5,823 nucleotides of DNA from NCBI GenBank assembly GCA_025774205.1, contig JALGWK010000115.1:1-5823 (forward strand). Direction: 5' to 3'. This DNA is from a bacterium. Lineage in GTDB: Bacteria; Blakebacterota; Blakebacteria; Blakebacterales; Blakebacteraceae. The translations under genes and the position numbers were made by a program. Positions 1-5,823 of the stretch are shown here, piece by piece; within the stretch, counting starts at the first letter, position 1, and every line of letters starts with the position of its first letter. Under the pieces are notes generated by a model, which worked only from the letters and a program-made list of their open reading frames with translations, was not told the DNA's origin and did no database searches.

Positions 1-1041
1 TGGATATTCCTCTTCCCGGTCATCCTGAGCGGTTTCAAGGTCATCCCCACCAGTTCCCCGACCTACACCACCTTCAAGGCCTTCGGGGTGCCGATGTTCA
101 TCATCCTGATGCTTCTCGACGTCGACATCAGGTCCAGCCTGAAGGTGGCCTTCAGGAGTATCGGCGTTCTCGTCATAGGGGCCTTCGGAGTGGTAATCGG
201 CGGTGTCTTCTCTTTCTGGCTCCTGAAGGGTCATCTCGCTGATGACGCGTGGCGGGCGTTCGGAGCGCTGGCCGGCAGCTGGATCGGGGGCACGGGCAAC
301 CTGGCTGCGGTTGCCGAGATGGTCGATACTCCGCCCGAGATGCTCGGCATGGTCGTCATCGCCGACATCTTCATCTTCCTTCTCTACTTCCCCCTCCTCT
401 TCATGAGCAAGCGCTGGGCGAAGGGATTCGCGAAGTTCACCGGCGTCCGCGAGGATGAGGCTGCCGAGCTCGAACAGGCCATTGGCAATCTGGAGGAGAA
501 GACGGACAGCGTGCACTTCAGGGATGTCCTGACCCTCTTCGGGGTCGGCTTCCTCCTCATCTGGGCCATCAGAAGTTTCGCGGGCATCCTCCCCGAGGTG
601 GGTGAGATCCTTACCGCCAAGACATGGGAGTTCCTGATCCTCACGACGGTCGCGCTCGGGCTGGCCTCCACCCCGCTCAGAAAGACCCCCGGCACCAAAG
701 CCCTCTCGATGGCGCTCGTTTACGTCTACATGTCGATGATGGGAGCCCAGGCCGATATCAGCCAGGCCGCTACCGCGCCCTTCTTCATGATCGCCGGCGT
801 CATCACGATCACGGTGCATCTGGTGTTCGTCGTACTGGGCGCGAAGATCTTCAGGGTCGACGTGCACCTGACGGCGATTGCCAGCGTGGCTTCGATCGGG
901 GGCGCGGCATCCTCACCGATCGTGGCGGAATATCATCGTAAAGAACTTGTCCCGGTCGCCATTCTTCTGGCACTCTTCGGGTACGCTCTCGGCAACTACC
1001 TGGGATATATCGCCGCGGTGCTCTGCAGGCTGGTTCTCTAG
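1..1041 (+). CDS. DUF819 (YjcL-like) integral membrane protein, 3' part
   Basis: The reading frame is open from base 1, so the gene starts upstream; 346 C-terminal residues are present and end at TAG 1039-1041. The protein is strongly hydrophobic with about eight or nine membrane segments. A charged loop near residues 140-165 (rich in E, K and D) separates two halves. Two glycine-rich membrane motifs stand out: GSWIGGTGNLAAV at residues 92-104 and IGGAASSP at 299-306, the latter followed by a segment ending in GYALGNYLGY. This pattern and order match my memory of the DUF819 family, whose repeated-half fold resembles secondary transporters. The substrate is not established and I do not assign one. 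The family is usually close to 400 residues, so some 50-70 N-terminal residues are probably missing. The GTG at 88 is not the true start, because conserved hydrophobic sequence continues upstream of it. Confidence 0.85.
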   Translation, partial: WIFLFPVILSGFKVIPTSSPTYTTFKAFGVPMFIILMLLDVDIRSSLKVAFRSIGVLVIGAFGVVIGGVFSFWLLKGHLADDAWRAFGALAGSWIGGTGNLAAVAEMVDTPPEMLGMVVIADIFIFLLYFPLLFMSKRWAKGFAKFTGVREDEAAELEQAIGNLEEKTDSVHFRDVLTLFGVGFLLIWAIRSFAGILPEVGEILTAKTWEFLILTTVALGLASTPLRKTPGTKALSMALVYVYMSMMGAQADISQAATAPFFMIAGVITITVHLVFVVLGAKIFRVDVHLTAIASVASIGGAASSPIVAEYHRKELVPVAILLALFGYALGNYLGYIAAVLCRLVL

Positions 1042-1070
1042 TGTCCTGTCAGGTGACAAACGTCGGCACC
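1039..1070 (+). repeat. Dispersed repeat, copy A (left end only)
   Basis: From A1040 (AGTGTCCTGTCA...), 31 bases align without gaps to 4024-4054, with 25 identities by hand alignment. The repeat end TAG coincides with the stop codon of the DUF819 gene. Similarity stops after CACC at 1070. No inverted partner (TGACAGGACACT-like) is found before the next gene at 1126, so this is a half copy or a degraded one. It contains the near-palindrome TGTCAGGTGACA (1047-1058). Its function is unknown. Confidence 0.5.
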
Positions 1071-1125
1071 ATGAGCCTTCCGGAAGGAATCCGGATGAGC
1101 TTTTTTCAGGAAAGGGTGAACGAAC

Positions 1126-2475
1126 ATGTCTGATAAGAGGAAGCACGACAATTCGGGCAGGAAACTGGGTCGACGCCGGTTCATCGGCGAGGCCGCCGTC
1201 GCTTCGGCCGCTTTTACGATCGTTCCCCGCCACGTGCTGGGTGGCCCCGGCTACCGCCCGCCGAGCGATGTGCTGAATATCGGCATCATCGGGGTCGGCG
1301 GACAGGGTGGCTCCAACCGGCGGAATGTGCGTTCGGAGAACATCGTCGCCCTCTGCGACGTGGATGACACGAAGATCGCCGCCGGTCTCGAGCAGAGTCC
1401 GAACGCGAACACTTATCGCGATTTCCGCGTCATGCTCGAGAAGGAACCAGGCATCGACGCCGTGATCGTGAGCACTCCCGATCATTGCCATACGGTCGCG
1501 GCAGTCTCGGCGATGCGTCTCGGCAAGCATGTCTATGTCGAAAAACCGCTCACCCATTCGATCTCGGAAGCCCGATTGATGGCCGAGACCGCCCGCCGGT
1601 ACGGTGTCGCCACACAGATGGGGAATCATGGGCACTCGTATGATACCGCGCGACAGATCAACGAATGGATCTGGGACGGCGCGATCGGTGATGTCAGGGA
1701 GGTCGACACCTGGACCAACCGGCCGATCTGGCCCCAGGGTATAGACCGTCCGGAGGACACACCACCGATCCCCTCCACGCTCGACTGGGACCTCTGGATC
1801 GGACCGGCGCCGGAGCGCCCTTACCATTCCGCTTACCACCCCTTCTCGTGGCGCGGCTGGTGGGACTTCGGTACCGGAGCGCTCGGTGACATGGCCTGCC
1901 ATATCATCGATTTCCCCTTCTGGGCGCTGAAACTCGGTCACCCGACCAGTGTTGAGGCGTCATCGGTGCAGAAGACACGTGAGACCTACCCGATCGGATC
2001 AATCGTCAGGTTTGAGTTCCCCGCCCGGGGAGAGATGCCGCCTGTTACGCTCAACTGGTATGACGGCGGACTGATGCCGCCCCGGCCGGAAGAACTCGAG
2101 CCCGGCAGGAGGATGGGCACGAGCGGTGGTGGCGGTATTTTCAAAGGTGACAGGGGCAAGTTGATGTATGGCTGCTATTCCGACGAGGCGACCCTGATCC
2201 CCCAGTCGTTCATGGATTCCTACACTCAGCCCGCGCCTTCGATGCCCCGCTCCGCGGGACATCACGTGGAGTGGATCGAAGCCTGCAAGGGTGGAGCGCC
2301 GGCGGTCTCCAACTTCGACTTCGCCGGCCCCCTGACCGAGATGATCCTGCTCGGGTGTCTGGCACTGCGGATGGACCGGAAGCTCGAATGGGACGGCGAG
2401 AACATGGTCGTCACCAACGAGCCGGACGCGAACCGGTTCATCACCCGTGAATACCGCGATGGATGGGAGCTGTGA
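1126..2475 (+). CDS. Tat-exported Gfo/Idh/MocA family oxidoreductase
   Basis: This is a 449-residue NAD(P)-dependent dehydrogenase-type protein, a family that usually oxidises or reduces sugars, inositols or their derivatives. The N-terminus is a twin-arginine signal: R16-R17-R18-F19-I20, then a hydrophobic stretch to about residue 33, which predicts export to the periplasm. The Rossmann motif G56-x-G58-x-x-G61 follows directly (LNIGIIGVGGQGG), then STPDH at 116-120 and the family signature E139-K140-P141, whose lysine is catalytic in relatives. The C-terminal domain has GALGDMACHIID at 251-262, the usual active-site helix with Asp and His residues. The start is supported by a purine-rich ribosome site AGGAAAGGG (1108-1116), 9 nt upstream. 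The C-terminus overlaps the next gene. The exact substrate cannot be read from sequence. The family call is firm; the sugar-type substrate is inference. Confidence 0.93.
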   Translation: MSDKRKHDNSGRKLGRRRFIGEAAVASAAFTIVPRHVLGGPGYRPPSDVLNIGIIGVGGQGGSNRRNVRSENIVALCDVDDTKIAAGLEQSPNANTYRDFRVMLEKEPGIDAVIVSTPDHCHTVAAVSAMRLGKHVYVEKPLTHSISEARLMAETARRYGVATQMGNHGHSYDTARQINEWIWDGAIGDVREVDTWTNRPIWPQGIDRPEDTPPIPSTLDWDLWIGPAPERPYHSAYHPFSWRGWWDFGTGALGDMACHIIDFPFWALKLGHPTSVEASSVQKTRETYPIGSIVRFEFPARGEMPPVTLNWYDGGLMPPRPEELEPGRRMGTSGGGGIFKGDRGKLMYGCYSDEATLIPQSFMDSYTQPAPSMPRSAGHHVEWIEACKGGAPAVSNFDFAGPLTEMILLGCLALRMDRKLEWDGENMVVTNEPDANRFITREYRDGWEL

Positions 2476-3137
2476 GCGAACCGGAAACACCGGAGATCGT
2501 GGAACCTCTACCTGGCGCGGAGCAACCCGGGCTGCCGGACGATCCGATCGATCTGCCGATCGGGGTCGAGGAGATCGGTGAGCCGCCACCGGGACCAACC
2601 AGACCGGCCCCGGCCGGCAGCAGCTGGCCGGACGTCATGGGGATCATCGCCATCATCCTCGGCGCCATCGGGATCCTCAGCAAGATGGGCGCTATCTTCT
2701 ACCCGTTCATCCGACCTGTGGCGGTCGGTTTCATCTCCAGGTCTGATCTCCCCGGCACCATCGAATCGTTCCTCGGGTTCCTGCCCGATCCCATGGTGGT
2801 GATGCTCTCCGGCATGGTTGAGATGGCCCTGGCGGCACTCCTGCTCGCCGGAGGGATCTTCCTGAAAAACCGACGCCGGCTCGGCGTCCTGCTGCTGAAG
2901 ATCTGGGCCTGGATCAGCATCCCCTGGGCCGTGCTGGAGACCGGGCTTGCCCATGTGCTTGTCCAGCGGATGCTGCCCCGTCTGCCGCACATCCAGGGTG
3001 TCGAAATCCCGCTGGGGGGATTTATCCAGGCGGGCATATTCTTCGGACTGATCATCTCACTGGCGGTCCCGATCTTCGCGCTGGCCTGGTTCGGCAGCCG
3101 ATCAACTTCGGCCGAAGTGGCCGACTGGCCGGCATAA
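2463..3137 (+). CDS. Four-helix membrane protein with acidic Pro-rich N-terminal tail
   Basis: I do not recognise the family. The 224-residue protein begins with about 52 polar residues containing 14 prolines and 11 acidic residues, with no signal peptide. Four likely membrane helices follow at about residues 57-80, 111-134, 139-160 and 185-209, with a basic KNRRR turn at 135-138 between helices two and three. By the positive-inside rule this turn suggests a cytoplasmic loop, which would also place the N-terminal tail in the cytoplasm. The gene overlaps the oxidoreductase stop. Two starts are possible: ATG 2463 (13-nt overlap, no clear ribosome site) and GTG 2472 (GTGA 4-nt overlap, GGGAG only 2 nt upstream). 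Either suggests translational coupling. The next gene starts 5 nt after its stop. It is a real gene by its membrane pattern and tight packing; its role is unknown. Confidence 0.75.
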   Translation: MGAVSEPETPEIVEPLPGAEQPGLPDDPIDLPIGVEEIGEPPPGPTRPAPAGSSWPDVMGIIAIILGAIGILSKMGAIFYPFIRPVAVGFISRSDLPGTIESFLGFLPDPMVVMLSGMVEMALAALLLAGGIFLKNRRRLGVLLLKIWAWISIPWAVLETGLAHVLVQRMLPRLPHIQGVEIPLGGFIQAGIFFGLIISLAVPIFALAWFGSRSTSAEVADWPA

Positions 3138-3142
3138 ACGAT

Positions 3143-3529
3143 ATGGAGAGCGTCCGGCTTGACCGGTGGTTGTGGGCGGCCCGCTTCTTCAAGACCCGGG
3201 CCCTGGCGGTCAGGGCGATCGACGGCGGCAAGGTCCACCTGAACGGCAACCGGCCGAAACGGTCGAAGACCGTCAGGGCCGGGGATGGACTGACGATCAG
3301 GAAGGGACCCTTCGAGTACACCATCAAGGTGAAGGCAGTCGCGGAGCGACGCGGTTCCGCTGCGGTGGCGCGGGAACTCTACGAAGAGAGCACCGACTCC
3401 ATCGAACGGCGGGAGACCATGCGGGCCCAGCTCAAGGCCGCCCCGACGCCCGGTTACGAGGGCCGGGGAAGGCCGACGAAAAAGGACCGGCGGTTGCTCG
3501 ACCGCATGAAGGACAGGTTTGGACATTGA
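3143..3529 (+). CDS. hslR: Hsp15-like S4-domain RNA-binding protein
   Basis: This 128-residue basic protein has an N-terminal S4 RNA-binding domain: RLDRWLWAARFFKTR at residues 5-19 and GGKVHLNG at 28-35, followed by the conserved RPKRSKTVRAGD stretch. The C-terminal tail GRPTKKDRR (109-117) is also typical of the Hsp15 family, and the length is close to the roughly 133 residues of E. coli Hsp15. In E. coli, Hsp15 binds 50S ribosomal subunits that carry stalled nascent chain-tRNA after heat shock and helps recycle them; it acts in the cytoplasm. The start lies 5 nt after the preceding stop and has no visible Shine-Dalgarno sequence, so translation probably depends on coupling. The family assignment is firm. 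The recycling function in this organism is inferred from homology. Confidence 0.92.
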   Translation: MESVRLDRWLWAARFFKTRALAVRAIDGGKVHLNGNRPKRSKTVRAGDGLTIRKGPFEYTIKVKAVAERRGSAAVARELYEESTDSIERRETMRAQLKAAPTPGYEGRGRPTKKDRRLLDRMKDRFGH

Positions 3530-3556
3530 ATCACAACCAGGAAAAGGAAACAGATA

Positions 3557-4018
3557 ATGACAAACACTCGGACACCCCGGCGTTCCATCGCCGCCGGCAT
3601 CGCCCTCTGCGCGATGATTGTAACGATTGCCGGCTGTGCCGGTTCGGCCGCCACCACAACTGCTGAGGCAGGTCGAGGGAGTGGTGGAGCGGGCGACGCG
3701 GTCGCCCTGTACGCCGGCAACTGGGAAGGCTCCTTCGATATCAGCCTGGGTTCAGGAGGCCTGATGCTGGTTCTGAACCACGACGAAGGCGTCTGGACGG
3801 GAGAAGTGACCTTCGACGCCGATGGTGAGATGATCTCCGGCGCGATCGAGAGCTTCGCGATCACCGAGGAGGGGTGCTCCTTCCAGACGTTCGTCCAGGG
3901 ACAGGCCGATGTGATGTTCAAGGGCAGGCTCGAGGAAGGATCCATGGTCGGGGTGATCGATATCTACGCGGAGTCACAGATGGTGGCCGACGGTACCTTC
4001 GTGCTTACAAAAAAGTAG
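3557..4018 (+). CDS. Small lipoprotein of unknown function
   Basis: This 153-residue protein has a clear lipoprotein signal peptide: basic TRTPRR at residues 4-9, a hydrophobic core at 11-25, and lipobox I24-A25-G26-C27. Residue +2 is Ala, so by the E. coli rule it would go to the outer membrane. A low-complexity Ala/Thr/Gly linker follows to about residue 48. The remaining domain of about 100 residues opens with LYAGNWEGSFD (51-61) and alternates short hydrophobic strands with Gly and acidic turns, suggesting a small beta-barrel or beta-sandwich. I do not recognise the family. Ribosome site AAGGA (3544-3548) is 8 nt upstream of the ATG. The gene follows hslR by 27 nt and is the last plus-strand gene before the convergent junction. 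One Cys is present in the domain (EEGCSF), unpaired. Confidence 0.85.
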   Translation: MTNTRTPRRSIAAGIALCAMIVTIAGCAGSAATTTAEAGRGSGGAGDAVALYAGNWEGSFDISLGSGGLMLVLNHDEGVWTGEVTFDADGEMISGAIESFAITEEGCSFQTFVQGQADVMFKGRLEEGSMVGVIDIYAESQMVADGTFVLTKK

Positions 4019-4022
4019 GCCG

Positions 4023-4088
4023 CAGTGTCCCGTCACGTGACCGGCGTCAGCACCGAGGATTGCGCCGCACGCGACTGACGGGATACTA
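4023..4088. repeat. MITE-like element with inverted ends between convergent genes (copy B)
   Basis: The arms AGTGTCCCGTCA (4024-4035) and TGACGGGATACT (4076-4087) are inverted copies matching at 11 of 12 positions, separated by 40 nt. The left arm and following bases (to 4054) repeat the sequence at 1040-1070. A five-base direct repeat GCCGC flanks the element (4019-4023 and 4089-4093), which resembles a target-site duplication but is short in GC-rich DNA. Read on the minus strand, the element starts with TAG, the stop codon of the DDAH-like gene. The left part contains the perfect palindrome GTCACGTGAC (4032-4041). A fold of the arms could act at the junction of the two transcripts, but no U-run directly follows on either strand, so it is not a classic terminator. 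Confidence 0.5.
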
Positions 4089-4898
4089 GCCGCGTTCGAG
4101 GGGCAGGATGAGACAGGTCGGTCCCCCTGCCCCTTTCCGGAACTCAGACAGGTCCAGGTCGTAGACGGTCACACCCTGCTCCGCCAGGGCGCTGGCCGTT
4201 ACTCCGTTTTCCGCGATATTGACCACGACCTCGTTCTCCCCGAGACAGATCACGTTCCCGCTCGACGGATTGAGGAATCCGATCTCCACCGTGTCGAATC
4301 CTTCGAAGTATCCGTCAGGGAAGCGATCGGCACAGCAGACTACCCGGCGGGATCCAATGGCGCTCATCACGCCGCCGACGTGCATGGCGTCGTCGGCCAC
4401 CGGGGCAACCCGGACCTCGTAACCGAGACCGGTGAGGATCGATTCGAGCTGCGCCACGCCCGCCTCGTTCGAGCGGCAGGAGAGACCGACAAAGGCCACC
4501 TCTCCCATCAGGATGACGTCACCGCCCTCCACGGTACCCGGCGCCTCGATCTCCCCGAGGCAGGGCAATCCCAGCGCTTCCAGATGCTCCGACATCCAGA
4601 TCGTCTCACCCTGTCGGGAGGAGAGTCCCATCCGGACCCGTATGTGCCCCTCCCCGACCACCAGGGCGCTGTCGCGGGTGAAGACCGAGTTGGGCTGACC
4701 GACATGTTCGGGCAGCAGGACAACCTCGGCACCCGCCTGCTCCAGCAAGCCCCTGAGGGCGTCGTGCTGCTCACCGGTCAGTTCACGGTCGGCAGGTTCA
4801 TTGATGTTATGGATCCCGAGATCCTCCACGTTGAAGTACTCGTCGCCCGGCGCGCACACCGCTACCCGCCGCAGTCGACCGCCCTCATTGATCCCCAT
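4086..4898 (-). CDS. DDAH-like guanidino-group hydrolase (amidinotransferase superfamily)
   Basis: This 270-residue protein belongs to the pentein fold of DDAH, arginine deiminase and amidinotransferases, which hydrolyse or transfer the guanidine group through a cysteine. The catalytic set is visible: Glu124 in VEGGD, His173 in DAMHVGG and Cys262 in GGPTC. Spacings of 49 and 89 residues are close to those of Pseudomonas DDAH (E114, H162, C249). The C-terminal SEFRKGAGGPTC also resembles the DDAH ending, and FTRD (73-76) is the substrate-binding strand. Arginine deiminases carry HxD at the catalytic His; here it is HxG, which argues against a plain arginine deiminase. The ATG at 4898 is chosen because GGAGG lies 6 nt upstream; the in-frame GTG at 4925 lacks this. 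It overlaps the permease gene by 14 nt, implying a shared transcript. The expected product is citrulline or a related ureido compound plus an amine, by inference. Confidence 0.85.
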   Translation of the reverse strand: MGINEGGRLRRVAVCAPGDEYFNVEDLGIHNINEPADRELTGEQHDALRGLLEQAGAEVVLLPEHVGQPNSVFTRDSALVVGEGHIRVRMGLSSRQGETIWMSEHLEALGLPCLGEIEAPGTVEGGDVILMGEVAFVGLSCRSNEAGVAQLESILTGLGYEVRVAPVADDAMHVGGVMSAIGSRRVVCCADRFPDGYFEGFDTVEIGFLNPSSGNVICLGENEVVVNIAENGVTASALAEQGVTVYDLDLSEFRKGAGGPTCLILPLERG

Positions 4899-5823
4899 CG
4901 GTTTCCTCCGCTTGTTGGTCCGCACGTACTTTCTTTTTCCAGTGATAGTAGGCAGGGATCCCGAGCAGGGCGATCGCCAGTCCGCTCAATGACTCCACCG
5001 GCCGCTCGAAGATGGTGTTGATCAGGATACCGGAGGAGGCCACGATAAAGAGCAGCGGTACGATCGGATAGCCCCATGTTCGATAGGAACGCGGCCGGTC
5101 GGGGTACTTCTTTCTGAGCGTGAACACCGAGGCCGTGGCCGCGATCCAGAATGCAATGGTGACGAACATCACAAAGGTGATCAACTGCTCGAAGGTGCCG
5201 CTCAGGGTCAGCGCGCCTGCCCATACCCCCTGCCAGAGGATGGCCTTGGCCGGGGTCCGGAACCGGGGGTGAACCTGACCGATGCCCCGGAAGAAAAGCC
5301 CGTCCCTCGCCATCGCGTAGTAGACCCTGGCGCCTGCAAAGATGGCCCCATGGAGGGCCCCCAGCATCGAGAGGAGCACCACCGCTGTAACGATGGATGC
5401 GGCGGTATCCCCCATGACGGCCGAGGTCGCCCGTTCGGCCACCGGGATGATCCCGGCCATCTGAGCAGGCGAGAATGCCTTCAGATAGAACCAGTTCATC
5501 AGGAGGTAGAGGATCGTGATGAGGATGGTCCCCCCGATCAGAGCCACGGGCAGGTCCCGTTTCGGATCGCGGATCTCACCCGAGACGTAGGTGATGTTGT
5601 TCCAGCCGTCGAAGCCCCACGAGACCGCGATCAGCGCGAATCCGAAGCCGGTCAGGAGGCTTCCGGCTCCCATCCCGGTCGGGTTGAGCGAGAGGTCGAT
5701 CGGGCCGCGGGCCACGATCACCCCGATCAGCCCCAGGATGACGATCGCCCCGATCTTCATGACCGTGACACCGTTCTGGAGACGTTTCCCCAGTCCGACG
5801 CCGACATAGTTGATGGCTGAGAA
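4885..5823 (-). CDS. APC-family amino-acid permease, C-terminal part
   Basis: The frame is open to the right edge, so the 5' end lies outside; 312 C-terminal residues are present. It reads as an amino acid-polyamine-organocation (APC) transporter of the inner membrane: the first visible residues (FSAINYVGVGLGKRLQNG) and the segment FDGWNNITYVSGEIRDPKRDLP (about residues 71-92) are typical of the LAT-like branch. RVYYAMARDGLFF and the downstream HPRFRTPAKA loop are also family hallmarks. About eight membrane helices can be seen, of the usual twelve, so the first four or so are missing. The C-terminus is a charged tail with many Glu, Asp and Gln. The methionine at 5760 is internal, not the start. 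Its stop is overlapped by the DDAH-like gene, so it probably imports that enzyme's substrate or exchanges it with the product. The specific amino acid is not readable from sequence. Confidence 0.9.
   Translation of the reverse strand, partial: FSAINYVGVGLGKRLQNGVTVMKIGAIVILGLIGVIVARGPIDLSLNPTGMGAGSLLTGFGFALIAVSWGFDGWNNITYVSGEIRDPKRDLPVALIGGTILITILYLLMNWFYLKAFSPAQMAGIIPVAERATSAVMGDTAASIVTAVVLLSMLGALHGAIFAGARVYYAMARDGLFFRGIGQVHPRFRTPAKAILWQGVWAGALTLSGTFEQLITFVMFVTIAFWIAATASVFTLRKKYPDRPRSYRTWGYPIVPLLFIVASSGILINTIFERPVESLSGLAIALLGIPAYYHWKKKVRADQQAEETDGDQ
4905..4909 (-). promoter_or_regulatory. Ribosome binding site that sets the DDAH-like start
   Basis: On the minus strand, GGAGG lies 6 nt before ATG 4898-4896, inside the last codons of the permease gene. 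The alternative in-frame GTG at 4925 has only an A-rich stretch upstream and would lengthen the overlap to 41 nt. This strong site decides the start in favour of 4898. Confidence 0.75.

Noticed and set aside
1042-1125. Sigma-70 promoter in the gap before the oxidoreductase (GTGACA at 1053-1058 as a -35)
   Set aside because: No AT-rich -10 hexamer lies 16-18 nt downstream; the area there is CCTTCCGG, and GTGACA is part of the dispersed repeat.
913-1941. 342-codon open frame on the minus strand opposite the oxidoreductase
   Set aside because: Its translation has no recognisable domain and is rich in Arg, Asp and Gly as expected for an antisense frame of GC-rich coding DNA. The plus strand encodes a clear Gfo/Idh/MocA protein through the same bases.
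2699-3526. 275-codon open frame on the minus strand across the membrane protein and hslR
   Set aside because: It runs opposite two well-supported genes and spans their junction; the translation shows no domain, signal or membrane pattern.
4009-4087. Intrinsic terminator for the minus-strand genes using the inverted arms and the T-run at 4014-4009
   Set aside because: The T-run begins 9 nt beyond the stem and the loop would be 40 nt, so it does not have the usual form. A weak role at the transcript end cannot be excluded.
4899-4925. GTG 4925 as the start of the DDAH-like gene
   Set aside because: It would add nine mostly basic residues with no family similarity and has no good ribosome site, whereas ATG 4898 has GGAGG at ideal spacing.
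4380-5021. 213-codon open frame on the plus strand opposite the DDAH-like gene
   Set aside because: The opposite strand has intact catalytic motifs and a strong ribosome site; this frame has low-complexity composition and crosses the gene boundary.
5269-5820. 183-codon open frame on the plus strand opposite the permease
   Set aside because: Its Asp/Arg/His/Gly-rich translation is a typical antisense shadow of membrane-protein codons.
1-5823. A defence, CRISPR, toxin-antitoxin or biosynthetic system
   Set aside because: No regular spaced repeats, nuclease, transposase, toxin or synthase domains can be seen; the genes are metabolic, envelope or translation-related.

Overview
The window is a GC-rich, gene-dense bacterial chromosome segment with six protein genes, two of them cut by the window edges. 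The organism cannot be named from this sequence. An exported Gfo/Idh/MocA oxidoreductase with a Tat signal, a DUF819-type membrane protein and a small lipoprotein with no recognised family would fit a free-living Gram-negative heterotroph, for example of the Planctomycetota, Latescibacterota, Gemmatimonadota or Acidobacteriota type. That is inference from gene style only.

Layout. The plus strand carries the 3' part of a DUF819/YjcL-like integral membrane protein (1-1041). After an 84-nt gap comes a compact run of four genes: a Tat-exported Gfo/Idh/MocA oxidoreductase (1126-2475), a four-helix membrane protein with an acidic, proline-rich N-terminal tail (2463-3137, overlapping the previous gene), an Hsp15-like S4 RNA-binding protein (hslR, 3143-3529), and a lipoprotein of unknown function (3557-4018). 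Their spacing (13-nt overlap, 5-nt gap, 27-nt gap) suggests one transcript, although their functions do not form an obvious pathway.

The minus strand converges on this run. It encodes an APC-family amino-acid permease (cut at the right edge, ending at 4885), overlapped by 14 nt by a dimethylarginine dimethylaminohydrolase (DDAH)-like guanidino-group hydrolase (4898 down to 4086). The pair looks like an uptake-and-hydrolysis unit for arginine or a substituted arginine-like compound.

The most unusual signal is non-coding. A short sequence beginning TAGTGTCCTGTCA lies exactly at the stop codon of the DUF819 gene. It recurs between the two convergent genes (25 of 31 positions identical), where it forms the left arm of a roughly 65-bp element with inverted ends (11 of 12 positions) and a flanking GCCGC direct repeat. 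In two of the three occurrences the repeat end itself supplies the TAG stop codon of the adjoining gene. This looks like a small dispersed, possibly MITE-like, repeat family. No new defence, CRISPR or other multi-gene system is visible, and no rRNA or tRNA gene was recognised.
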